From: Burkholderiaceae bacterium
Lineage (GTDB): Bacteria; Pseudomonadota; Gammaproteobacteria; Burkholderiales; Burkholderiaceae
DNA: 64,000 nucleotides
NCBI GenBank assembly: GCA_018261955.1
Contig: JAGTRK010000003.1
Location: 124,001-188,000, forward strand
Direction: 5' to 3'
Part shown: in pieces, positions 1 to 8,524 of the stretch
Layout: the number at the start of each line of letters is the position of its first letter
Position numbering within the stretch: the stretch's first letter is position 1
Notes under the pieces: generated by a model
Databases searched by the model: none
What the model was told of the DNA's origin: nothing
What the model saw: only the letters and a program-made list of their open reading frames with translations
Position numbers and translations under genes: made by a program

Positions 1-1
1 C

Positions 2-1951
2 TTAGAAGGCAGTGCAGCGACGAAAACGACGGCGGCGCAATCTGCCGTACAGTGGATTTTGGACGGACAGGTGTCGGGCTCAGGCTCTGTGACCAATGAC
101 GGTTGGCGCGGACAACTCAATCAATTGCGCAATGTGGGGCAACCCAATGTGCAAATGGCGCAAGCCGCGTCAATTAGTTTTGAGAAACAAGAATTTAAAT
201 TATCCAACTTCATTGCCAAGGTACAAGACGCGCAATTGAATATGGACTTGTTCAGCATCCAAGGACAACGCATCAATGCCAAAGGCAATGTCAAAAATTT
301 GGTCGCCAATCGTTGGTTGTCATGGCTGAATGTGTCCCTACCTTTTTACCCATCGGATGACTTTGCAATCAAAGGTCAGTGGGACATCACCATGGGTGCG
401 CAACCTTCAGGCGGTTTTAATTTTGAGCGTGAGCGCGGCAATGTGGCTTTGGATGTGCGGCGTAAAAACATCATTGAGTTGTCCGATATGGATTTTCAAG
501 GGCGCATCACAGGCACGCAGATGGCTTTATCGGGTCAACTCAATGGCGCGAGCATCGGGCAAAATCGCATTCAAGGCAATTTGGGTTTGGTCAACAGTGC
601 TGCGGGTTGGGTGGTGACGGGTTTATCGCCTTTAAATATGCAAGTGAATGCGAAGTTAAATACGCTCAACCAATTCAATCATCTGTTTGGGGTCAATGTG
701 CGCGTGGATGGTCAAGCGCAGGCGGATTTGACTTTAAAAGGCACGCTGTCGTCTTGGATTCCAGAAGGCGTGGTGACAGGACAAAATTTGAGTTTTTATG
801 AACTTGAGCAGGGGATGCGTTTTAGCGATGGTGTGGCACGCATTCGCGTTGAGCCTTCACAAATGGTGTTTGAGCAATTTGATGCCAAAGGTGTGGACGG
901 CACATTATCGGTCAAGGGGACTGTCGGTTGGGGTGTGAAACAAGGCGTAAATGCGCAAATGACCATGAATCATTTACGTCCATTTGCACGCCCAGACCGA
1001 GAGGTGGTGCTCAGTGGCACGACACAGTTGGCTTTTGATGGCGTGCGACTATTCACCATTACGGGCAATGTCTCAGTGGACAAGGCACTGATTGATATGC
1101 CGCCATTTCCACCACCCAGCTTGGGGGGTGATGTGCACCTCGCACAATCCGCCACAACAGCGAAAAATCAAGGTAAAACTGATGTTGCCTATGCCACACA
1201 AGTTGATTTGAATTTAGATTTGGGCAACAACTTTCGTTTCAAAGGGCAAGGGGCTGATGTTTATATGGCGGGTAACGTACGCCTACACTCAGAGTCGGAT
1301 AATCCTGAAATTCGTGCGAATGGCACGGTTAAAATTACCCGTGGTACCTATTTGTTTTATGGGCAAACCTTGACGGTACAACGTGGTTTGGTGACGTTTG
1401 CAGGACCGATTGATGATCCGAGCATCAATATCCTCGCCAATCGCAACATCAATAGCACCGAAGTGGGGGTAGAAGTCAGTGGGACGCTTGCCGATACACG
1501 TGTGCGTTTGAACTCGAACCCCGACATGCCCGATGAAGAAAAACTGGCATGGATGCTGTTTGGACGCTCCACCGCAGATTTGGGTGGCAATGACATCAGT
1601 GCGATTGCGGGCGCGGCGAGTTTGTTGCTCGGTAGCGATAAAGGGCGCAAATTCACTGAGCGTTTTGGCATTGACAGTATCAATGTAGGCGCGGTTGGCA
1701 CCAAAACCGATGGCACTTCAGGCACTTATGTGGGCGTGGGCAAACAATTCACCGATCGATTTGGCGTTGCCTATGAACAGGGGATTGATACCGTGAGCAG
1801 TGTCATTAAAATGACATGGTCATTGTCGCGCTCATGGCAAATCGTATTGCGCGGCGGTACTACTAATGGCATTGATTTACAGTACCGCAAACGTTTTGAC
1901 CGCATCTCATTGACGAATAAAAATACGGATAAAAAAGATGAAAACAAATAA
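2..1951 (+). CDS. tamB: TamB, translocation and assembly module inner-membrane component (5' end outside window)
   Basis: The reading frame is open from the left edge, so about 649 C-terminal residues are visible and the true start lies upstream. TamB links the inner membrane to the outer-membrane protein TamA and takes part in outer-membrane biogenesis, and in lipid transport in recent models. The sequence shows the repetitive beta-rich pattern of the family. It ends in the conserved DUF490 block: a segment [11 protein letters not shown], then [14 protein letters not shown], a GxDxI-type segment, and a terminal strand ending near QYRKRFD. The end overlaps ispF by 14 bp, so the two are probably co-transcribed. 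Recognition is from the C-terminal block; tamA would be expected upstream but cannot be seen. Confidence 0.93.
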   Translation, partial: LEGSAATKTTAAQSAVQWILDGQVSGSGSVTNDGWRGQLNQLRNVGQPNVQMAQAASISFEKQEFKLSNFIAKVQDAQLNMDLFSIQGQRINAKGNVKNLVANRWLSWLNVSLPFYPSDDFAIKGQWDITMGAQPSGGFNFERERGNVALDVRRKNIIELSDMDFQGRITGTQMALSGQLNGASIGQNRIQGNLGLVNSAAGWVVTGLSPLNMQVNAKLNTLNQFNHLFGVNVRVDGQAQADLTLKGTLSSWIPEGVVTGQNLSFYELEQGMRFSDGVARIRVEPSQMVFEQFDAKGVDGTLSVKGTVGWGVKQGVNAQMTMNHLRPFARPDREVVLSGTTQLAFDGVRLFTITGNVSVDKALIDMPPFPPPSLGGDVHLAQSATTAKNQGKTDVAYATQVDLNLDLGNNFRFKGQGADVYMAGNVRLHSESDNPEIRANGTVKITRGTYLFYGQTLTVQRGLVTFAGPIDDPSINILANRNINSTEVGVEVSGTLADTRVRLNSNPDMPDEEKLAWMLFGRSTADLGGNDISAIAGAASLLLGSDKGRKFTERFGIDSINVGAVGTKTDGTSGTYVGVGKQFTDRFGVAYEQGIDTVSSVIKMTWSLSRSWQIVLRGGTTNGIDLQYRKRFDRISLTNKNTDKKDENK

Positions 1952-2471
1952 TTTATTTCGCATCGGACAGGGCTTTGATGTGCATGCTTTGGTTGACAAT
2001 CGCCCCTTAATCATCGGCGGCGTGACCATTCCTTACGACAAAGGTTTGTTGGGGCATTCGGATGCCGATGTTTTGCTGCATGCAGTGACCGACGCGTTGC
2101 TGGGCGCATTGGCTTTGGGCGATATTGGGCAGCATTTTCCCGATACCGATGAGCGGTTTAAAGGGGCAGACAGTCGGGTTTTATTGCGCCACGCGTATCA
2201 ACTGGTGCTCGATAAAGGCTATGTGTTGGGCAATTTGGATGCGAGCATCATTGCGCAAGCCCCTAAAATGATGGCGCACATTCCTGCGATGCGTGAGAAC
2301 ATCGCGGCGGATTTGCAAAGTGCTTATGCGGATGTCAACGTCAAAGCAAAAACTTGTGAAAAACTCGGATTTTTGGGGCGCGGCGAGGGCATCGCTTGCG
2401 AAGTGGTGGTGCTGCTCGTGCCCGATTGCGAACCGCCGACACAAACACAACGCAGAACGGAAATGGTCTGA
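1938..2471 (+). CDS. ispF: 2-C-methyl-D-erythritol 2,4-cyclodiphosphate synthase
   Basis: IspF converts CDP-methylerythritol 2-phosphate to the cyclic diphosphate in the MEP isoprenoid pathway, as a cytosolic trimer. The 177-residue product shows the family signature: GFDVH with metal ligands D14 and H16, then [10 protein letters not shown] with H48, then [10 protein letters not shown], and a C-terminal [17 protein letters not shown] segment. It is slightly longer than the usual ~160 residues because of a short tail after the core. The start overlaps the end of tamB, and the stop shares one base with the next start (TGATG). Its usual partner ispD is not adjacent here, which differs from the common ispD-ispF arrangement. 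Confidence 0.97.
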   Translation: MKTNNLFRIGQGFDVHALVDNRPLIIGGVTIPYDKGLLGHSDADVLLHAVTDALLGALALGDIGQHFPDTDERFKGADSRVLLRHAYQLVLDKGYVLGNLDASIIAQAPKMMAHIPAMRENIAADLQSAYADVNVKAKTCEKLGFLGRGEGIACEVVVLLVPDCEPPTQTQRRTEMV

Positions 2472-3190
2472 TGGTGGCTGCTGTGTTACCAACTTTTTTG
2501 GCATTGGATACCTCGAATCAATATTGCTCAATCGCCCTACAAGCGCGCGGACAGGTGTTTGCACGCCATGAATGGTCTGAGCAAAAGCACTCGGCGATGA
2601 TATTACCAATGGTGCGCGAATTACTGGCGCAAGCCGATGTGACGCTGGCCGATTTGGATGCGATTGTGGTTGGCGTGGGACCAGGTGGCTTTACGGGCGT
2701 GCGCTTGGTGGTTGCGGTGGCGCAGGGCTTGGCGTTTGCGATGAATAAACCTGTGTTGGCGCATTCGTCGTTGGAAGCCATGGCGATGGCGGCATCTGCT
2801 TTGGGGCATCGTGAAGTCATTGTCGGCATGGATGCGCGGATGCAGCAGGTGTATTGGGCGCATTACCAATTCATTGACGGGCAATTGCATACAAGCACCG
2901 CGCCGAGTTTGGATGATGTGGTTGTATTTGCTGAGCACATTCGCGCTGTCAATCAGCCGTGCGCGGTGGTCGGCAATGCGCCACAGGTGTTTGACCAAGT
3001 GGCGCGTGCGTGTGCTCAAGCCAACATCACCATTGCCGAGATTGACCACAGTGCGCCACATGCTGAGCATCTATTGTTCGTTGCGAACGTGGCTTGGCGC
3101 GAGGGTCGCGCCATACCGCCCGAACAGGTGCAACCCTTGTATGTGCGCGATAAAGTCGCCATGACCATAGCCGAGCGCGAGGCAAAATAA
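2471..3190 (+). CDS. tsaB: tRNA threonylcarbamoyladenosine biosynthesis protein TsaB
   Basis: TsaB is the regulatory partner of TsaD in making the t6A37 modification of ANN-decoding tRNAs. The product of about 239 residues has the ASKHA-type N-terminus FLALDTSN. It also has the family segment VGVGPGGFTGVRLVVAVAQG and a C-terminal PLYVRDKVA segment. I placed the start at the ATG at 2471, which overlaps the ispF stop. A longer frame begins at 2396, but it would add an arginine-rich segment that only reflects the ispF sequence in another frame. TsaB followed by rimI with a one-base overlap is a frequent proteobacterial arrangement. Confidence 0.94.
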   Translation: MVAAVLPTFLALDTSNQYCSIALQARGQVFARHEWSEQKHSAMILPMVRELLAQADVTLADLDAIVVGVGPGGFTGVRLVVAVAQGLAFAMNKPVLAHSSLEAMAMAASALGHREVIVGMDARMQQVYWAHYQFIDGQLHTSTAPSLDDVVVFAEHIRAVNQPCAVVGNAPQVFDQVARACAQANITIAEIDHSAPHAEHLLFVANVAWREGRAIPPEQVQPLYVRDKVAMTIAEREAK

Positions 3191-3672
3191 TGTCGCAGTT
3201 CACCGCTCGTCCCATGCGCGTTGACGATTTACCCGAAGTGGCTCAATTAGAAAGCGCGGTGCAACTCGACCCGTGGACGCACGCGCAGATGCTCGATATC
3301 GCGCCTATGCTGCACACGGGTGAGTATATCGGCGCAGTGGTTGAACAATCCGATCAATTACTGGCGTATGTGGTGGCACGAACCATGTTCGATGAATGCG
3401 AAATCCTCAGTGTCGGTGTGGCGAATGAGTTGCGTGGACGCGGCTTGGGCAAACAGGTTTTACAACAATTATTCCGTCAACTACCGACGCAGATTGCCAC
3501 CGTTCATTTAGAAGTGCGCGTCTCGAATGCACCTGCTTTAAGACTTTATCAAGGCTTGGGCTTTGTTGAAGTTGGATGCAGAAAAGGTTATTATGCGCCC
3601 ACCCTCAAAACACCTGAGCGCGAAGATGCGCTTTTGATGAGCAAACCAATCCACACAGACCGCACACCATGA
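3190..3672 (+). CDS. rimI: Ribosomal protein bS18 N-alpha-acetyltransferase RimI
   Basis: This is a GNAT-family acetyltransferase that transfers acetyl from acetyl-CoA to the N-terminus of ribosomal protein S18, possibly with wider N-terminal activity. The 160-residue product has the acetyl-CoA pyrophosphate loop RGRGLG after a beta strand CEILSVGV. It also has the RimI-typical NAPALRLYQGLGFVEVG and a tail GYYAP followed by EDALLMSK. The start ATG overlaps the tsaB stop by one base, and the stop overlaps the next gene by four bases, so translation is probably coupled. Placement after tsaB supports RimI over other GNATs. Confidence 0.92.
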   Translation: MSQFTARPMRVDDLPEVAQLESAVQLDPWTHAQMLDIAPMLHTGEYIGAVVEQSDQLLAYVVARTMFDECEILSVGVANELRGRGLGKQVLQQLFRQLPTQIATVHLEVRVSNAPALRLYQGLGFVEVGCRKGYYAPTLKTPEREDALLMSKPIHTDRTP

Positions 3673-4199
3673 ATTTAATCAAACGACACCCAGAAGCCCA
3701 CGACGCATGGCTCTACGCCATGGGCATCGATGTGCGTTGGCGGCATCGCGGTGGTTTGACCGAGGCGGGCGCGGTTGTTGATATACCTGTGGTTGAATTA
3801 CCCGAATGCGTCGTTCAAGCCCGTTATTGGGTCATTGGCGAACAGCCATTGACCGATGCACAGGCATACTTGCTCGCGGGCATGATGTGGGCGATTGGCG
3901 TGCAGGGAGGTGTGGGTTGCATTTATAGCCATGTGGCGGATAGCACACAAACCATGCCTCAAAGTGTGGCGACAGGTTTGCCCGCACTGTCCGCGATAAA
4001 CAGTTTGGCGGTTGAACCGATTTTGTTGCAAAACGCTGTGGATGAACTTGAACACAGCACCATCATTGTTCTCGGTGATGCGCTTATGGCAGAACGGACA
4101 CATAAACGCATCATTCGCGTGCCGAGTTTGCAGGCGATGATTGACAACCCGTTATTGAAAAAAGATGCGTGGAATGTTTTGAAAAACTTACGTGCTTAA
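3669..4199 (+). CDS. Small protein in the rimI-adjacent slot, resembling a degenerate uracil-DNA glycosylase or DNA polymerase III psi (HolD)
   Basis: I do not recognise this 176-residue protein as a standard family member. Its N-terminus (AWLYAMGIDVRWRHRG) matches the opening motif shared by HolD/psi proteins and by the family-4/5 uracil-DNA glycosylases of many betaproteobacteria. The segment WVIGEQP followed by LLAGMMWAIGV resembles a shortened glycosylase GEAPG...AxL motif. IIVLGDALM and VPSLQAMIDNPLLKKDAWNVL resemble the later glycosylase block, where HPSxLL would be expected. The catalytic Asp/Glu-containing loop and the HP motif are missing, so glycosylase activity is unlikely. The iron-sulfur cysteine pattern of family 4 is also absent. 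It overlaps rimI by 4 bp. Psi-like function is an inference. Confidence 0.45.
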   Translation: MNLIKRHPEAHDAWLYAMGIDVRWRHRGGLTEAGAVVDIPVVELPECVVQARYWVIGEQPLTDAQAYLLAGMMWAIGVQGGVGCIYSHVADSTQTMPQSVATGLPALSAINSLAVEPILLQNAVDELEHSTIIVLGDALMAERTHKRIIRVPSLQAMIDNPLLKKDAWNVLKNLRA

Positions 4200-4215
4200 C
4201 TTAATTGACGCGATA

Positions 4216-4749
4216 TTACCCATCCACAGGCTTATCAGGTGTATTTAATAACAACTGATAAAACGCCACATCTAGCCACTCACCAAATTTAAACCCCGCT
4301 TGCTGTATCATGCCCGCATAGGTAAAGCCCAATTGCTCGTGCAGCATGATGCTGGCGGTGTTGGACGCATCAATGACACCGACCATGCAGTGGATTTGAT
4401 GCGCGTGGGCGTGCTCAATCAGTGCATCCAACAATATTCGCCCGATGCCTTTGCCGCGATGAGTTGGATGTAAATAGATCGAGTGCTCAACGGTGTATTT
4501 GAATGCGGGTTGGGGGCGAAATCTGCCATAACTCGCAAAGCCCATCAGCACGCCACATTCATCAAACGCACCCAGTACTGGGAAATTTTTGCTGCGCTTT
4601 TCTGCAAACCACTCACGCATGAATTCGGGCGTGCGCGGCTGGTACTCGTACAGCGCGGTTGAGTTGGCAATCGTTTCGTTGAATATCTCTAAAATATACG
4701 CGCTGTGCACGGATTCGATACAGTGTTCTATTCGAGGTGAAATCGGCAT
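4216..4749 (-). CDS. GNAT N-acetyltransferase of the phosphinothricin/methionine-sulfone acetyltransferase type
   Basis: This 177-residue protein matches the Pat/YncA (MnaT) branch of the GNAT superfamily. These enzymes acetylate amino-acid analogues such as phosphinothricin, methionine sulfone or methionine sulfoximine. Visible marks are IFNETIANSTALYEYQPRT near the N-terminus, the acyl-CoA loop HRGKGIGRILLDALI, and a MVGVIDASNTASIMLHEQLGFTYAG block typical of this branch. It is a single minus-strand gene, convergent with the preceding operon and divergent from smc. The true substrate cannot be read from the sequence. Confidence 0.85.
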   Translation of the reverse strand: MPISPRIEHCIESVHSAYILEIFNETIANSTALYEYQPRTPEFMREWFAEKRSKNFPVLGAFDECGVLMGFASYGRFRPQPAFKYTVEHSIYLHPTHRGKGIGRILLDALIEHAHAHQIHCMVGVIDASNTASIMLHEQLGFTYAGMIQQAGFKFGEWLDVAFYQLLLNTPDKPVDG

Positions 4750-4925
4750 GGCTAAAATCTATTGGTTTCGGTTAATGACTTGATTTTTAAAGGCTTTATT
4801 TTTGATGTCTGTATGCGTTAAATCCGCGTCCACAGCCCTAAATGGGGCGGGTGATGGTATGATACGCCTATTTTTAGGGCGTGTGGCTGTCAGCGCGATA
4901 CCCAGACAATTAAAAAAGGTGAGCA

Positions 4926-7900
4926 GTGCGATTAACTCATATTAAATTAGCAGGCTTTAAATCATTCGTAGATCCGACGAGTTTTCAACTTCCAGGGCAA
5001 TTGGTCGCCGTGGTCGGTCCCAATGGCTGTGGTAAATCCAACATCATGGATGCCACGCGTTGGGTGCTTGGCGAGTCGCGCGCGTCCGAATTGCGCGGCG
5101 AGTCGATGTCGGACGTGATTTTCAATGGTTCGGGCAATCGAAAGCCCTCTGCACGTGCCTCGGTTGAGTTGGTGTTTGACAATGCCGAGGGTCGCGCAGG
5201 CGGTCAATGGGGACAGTACGCTGAAATCGCGGTGCGTCGCGTGCTCACACGCGATGGTGGTTCGAGTTATTACATCAACAACCAACAAGTGCGCCGCCGC
5301 GATGTGCAGGACATTTTTATGGGCACAGGCTTGGGACCACGCGCCTATGCGATTATCGGGCAGGGCATGATTTCGCGTATCATCGAGGCAAAACCTGAAG
5401 AATTGCGCGTATTCCTTGAGGAAGCCGCGGGTGTCTCCAAGTACAAAGAGCGTCGCCGCGAAACCGAGAATCGTTTGAACGACACGCGCGATAATCTCAC
5501 CCGCGTTGAGGACATCCTGCGCGAATTGAACAACCAAGTGGAAAAACTCGATGCGCAAGCCAAAGTCGCGCAGGAGTATCGTGATTTACAAAATTCTGCG
5601 CAAGACAAACTGCATTTTCTGTGGGTATTGCGCTATGACGAAGCGCAAGCCGAGCGCGATAAAATCAACGCCAACATTCAATTGGCGCACAATGATTTGG
5701 AAGCGCAAATGGCGAAATTGCGTCATATTGAGGCCGAATTAGAATCCAAACGCAGCCAACATTACGAATTTTCTGACGCGCTGAACCTCGCGCAGGCGAG
5801 CATGTATGAGGCGAATGCCGAAGTCTCGCGCATTGAGACCGAACTGCGCTTTATGACCGAAGGGCGTGCGCGCATACAATCGCAAATTGAGCAAATCAAA
5901 GTCCAAATTGCTTCGTGGCAAGAGCGTCAAGCAAGTTTGGTAGACGACATGGCGCAACTGACCGCCGAGCGCGAGACCGCACAGGAGGAGCAAGCCATAC
6001 TGGCTGAGCAATTGGCGCAGGCTTCTGAGAATCTGCCTGAACTGGAATCACAGCACCGCAATGCGATGCAAACCATGCACGATGCGCGCGCGCAACTGGT
6101 GCAAGCCGAGCAATCGGTCGCCCGCGCGGCGGACGATCAGCGCAATGCCGACCGACAATTGTCCGCGCTGACTTTGCGCCGTGAACGCTTGTTGCAAGAG
6201 AAACTTGCCCCAGGTGCGCAGGATGCGAAGGAACACCACCAACTCGATATGCAACTGGCGGATGAAATGGCGCGCCAAGAAACCGCGCAAGCGGCGTTGG
6301 ACGAAGTGGATGCGGCTCTGCCCGATGCGCAAACGCAATTGCAACAAGCGCGAGAGAATGCGCAGGTGGAGCAGGCACGCATTGCGCAACTATCAGCGCG
6401 TTTGGAAGCATTGAGTTCATTGCAAGAAAAAGTGCAAACCGAGGGCAAACTCGGTGCGTGGTTGGATAAATATCAATTGAGTACACGCCAACGCGTTTGG
6501 CAAAAACTGCACATCGAATCGGGCTGGGAAAATGCTTTAGAAGCTGTGTTGGCTGAGCGCATGAATGGCTTTGAGATGTCGCGTATTGAGAGCGCAAAAA
6601 ACTATTTTTCAGACATTCCGCCCGCGCGGTTGAGTTTTTATGCCAATGTATCGAGTATGGGCGATGCGTCTGCGGTTGCGGGTTTGCGTCCATTGTTGCA
6701 ATTGATTAAAACCAATGATGCCACGCTGGGTCAATTATTGCCCGATTGGTTGCGCCATGTGTATGTCGCGAATACTTTGAGCGATGCGTATGCTTTGCGC
6801 GAGCAATTGGTTGAGGGCGCGGTGTTGGTCACGCCCGAAGGTCACCAATTGACGCGCAACAGTGTGCGTTTTTACGTGGCTGAGTCCGAGCAAGCAGGGA
6901 TGCTGGCACGCGCGCAAGAAATCGAGCAGATTGAAGCACAACTGCGCGCACAGGACATGCTGGTGGACAGCGCGCGAAGTGGTTTGAGTGAATTGCAGGC
7001 GCAAGTTGAACGCCTCACCACGCAGCACAACAGCGCGCGGGCACAGTTGCAAAGCACCACTGCACGCGTGCATGAACTAAAAATGCAGGTGCAAAAACTC
7101 GATTTAGAGCGCAATCAGCGAGCGGCGCGCCACGCGCAGATCGACGATGAAATTGCCGAAATCACGGTGGCTGAGGAAGAATTACAAGCGCAAAAATTTG
7201 AAGCGCAAGCCTTGTTTGATGAAGGCGATGCGATTTTGGTTGCACGTCAAGACGCATGGCAGACGGCGCAAGATGCGTTTGAAACCTTTGAGGGACAACT
7301 GGCGGGCAAACGTGCGAGCCTGCGTGAATTGGAACACCAATACCGTGACGCGCAGTATCGTGTGCAGACCTTGACCCAGCGTTTGGCAGATATTGAGTAC
7401 AACCAACAATCTTCTGAGCAGCAACTGGAGGTGTTACAAAACAGTTTGGAAGAGCAAACGATTGCTTTGGAGGAGTTTGAGCAAGTCAACCACCATGAGG
7501 GTTTGCAAGCGGCTTTGGCGGTGCGCGTGGAACGCGAAGCGGCATTGAGCGCGGCGCGGACGGCACTCGATGCACTGACGCATGAATTGCGCACGATGGA
7601 TGAGCAACGCATCGCTGCCGAGCGTGAACTCGAACCGAAGCGCGAAGCAATTACCCAATTGCAGATGTCCGAGCAAGCGGCGCGCATCAATCAAGAGCAG
7701 TTTGAAACACAGTTGAACGAAGCGCAGGCGAACATTAGCGAGTTGCGCGAGCGTTTGCGCGAAACCCTGTCGGACAGTGCGCGTGCCTCGAGTTTGCAAG
7801 CCGAAATCACCCGCTTGAACAATCAAATCAATGCGCTCGGCGCCGTCAATTTGGCGGCTTTGGACGAACTCAAAGTCGCGCAAGAGCGTCAAAGTTTCCT

Positions 7901-8468
7901 CAATGCGCAGTCGGCGGATTTAATTGAGGCGATGAATACCTTAGAGGATGCGATTCTCAAAATTGACAAAGAATCGCGTGAAATGCTGATGGATACCTAC
8001 AACCAAGTGAATCAAAATTTTGGCGAGTTGTTCCCAGAGTTGTTCGGTGGTGGTGAGGCAAAACTGGTGCTCACGGGTGAAGAGATTTTGGATGCGGGTG
8101 TGCAGGTCATGGCGCAGCCACCGGGGAAACGCAATTCAACGATTCATTTGTTGTCGGGTGGTGAAAAAGCCTTGACCGCGACTGCGCTGGTATTCGCGCT
8201 GTTTCGATTGAACCCTGCGCCGTTTTGTTTGCTCGATGAGGTCGATGCGCCGTTGGACGATGCCAATACCGATCGCTTCGCGCAACTGGTGGCGAAAATG
8301 TCACAACAAACCCAATTTTTATTCATTTCGCACAATAAAATCACGATGGAAATCGCCGACCAACTGGTCGGTGTGACCATGCAAGAGCAGGGCGTGTCGC
8401 GCATCGTGGCAGTGGATATGGAATCGGCATTGAAATTGCAGCAGTCCAATGAAGCAGTGGCGGTTTAA
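4926..8468 (+). CDS. smc: Chromosome segregation protein SMC
   Basis: This is the core ATPase of the bacterial SMC-ScpAB condensin, which loads on DNA and helps organise and segregate the chromosome. The 1180 residues show the full layout. There is an N-terminal Walker A GPNGCGKS (about residues 31-38), then a long coiled coil rich in Glu, Gln and Ala. A hinge lies roughly at 510-660, followed by a second coiled coil. At the C-terminus are the ABC signature LSGGEKALTA (about 1076) and Walker B CLLDEVDAPLDDAN (about 1101). The start is GTG at 4926 with an AAGGTGAG-like ribosome site just upstream. A TATGAT sequence at 4858 may be its -10. The next gene is zipA, as in many betaproteobacteria. 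Confidence 0.97.
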   Translation: MRLTHIKLAGFKSFVDPTSFQLPGQLVAVVGPNGCGKSNIMDATRWVLGESRASELRGESMSDVIFNGSGNRKPSARASVELVFDNAEGRAGGQWGQYAEIAVRRVLTRDGGSSYYINNQQVRRRDVQDIFMGTGLGPRAYAIIGQGMISRIIEAKPEELRVFLEEAAGVSKYKERRRETENRLNDTRDNLTRVEDILRELNNQVEKLDAQAKVAQEYRDLQNSAQDKLHFLWVLRYDEAQAERDKINANIQLAHNDLEAQMAKLRHIEAELESKRSQHYEFSDALNLAQASMYEANAEVSRIETELRFMTEGRARIQSQIEQIKVQIASWQERQASLVDDMAQLTAERETAQEEQAILAEQLAQASENLPELESQHRNAMQTMHDARAQLVQAEQSVARAADDQRNADRQLSALTLRRERLLQEKLAPGAQDAKEHHQLDMQLADEMARQETAQAALDEVDAALPDAQTQLQQARENAQVEQARIAQLSARLEALSSLQEKVQTEGKLGAWLDKYQLSTRQRVWQKLHIESGWENALEAVLAERMNGFEMSRIESAKNYFSDIPPARLSFYANVSSMGDASAVAGLRPLLQLIKTNDATLGQLLPDWLRHVYVANTLSDAYALREQLVEGAVLVTPEGHQLTRNSVRFYVAESEQAGMLARAQEIEQIEAQLRAQDMLVDSARSGLSELQAQVERLTTQHNSARAQLQSTTARVHELKMQVQKLDLERNQRAARHAQIDDEIAEITVAEEELQAQKFEAQALFDEGDAILVARQDAWQTAQDAFETFEGQLAGKRASLRELEHQYRDAQYRVQTLTQRLADIEYNQQSSEQQLEVLQNSLEEQTIALEEFEQVNHHEGLQAALAVRVEREAALSAARTALDALTHELRTMDEQRIAAERELEPKREAITQLQMSEQAARINQEQFETQLNEAQANISELRERLRETLSDSARASSLQAEITRLNNQINALGAVNLAALDELKVAQERQSFLNAQSADLIEAMNTLEDAILKIDKESREMLMDTYNQVNQNFGELFPELFGGGEAKLVLTGEEILDAGVQVMAQPPGKRNSTIHLLSGGEKALTATALVFALFRLNPAPFCLLDEVDAPLDDANTDRFAQLVAKMSQQTQFLFISHNKITMEIADQLVGVTMQEQGVSRIVAVDMESALKLQQSNEAVAV

Positions 8469-8524
8469 TGGCCAATTCCGTTCGGATGGTCTGCGGATTT
8501 TAAGTTAAAGACAAATAAAAAAAC

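Noticed and set aside
2396-2470. Longer N-terminus of tsaB
   Set aside because: The extra residues only mirror ispF in another frame; the family N-terminus begins after ATG 2471.
5896-6693. Long open frame on the minus strand (about 265 codons) opposite smc
   Set aside because: It lies within the coiled-coil coding part of smc, has a basic Arg/His/Pro-rich composition typical of an antisense shadow, and no ribosome site or family resemblance.
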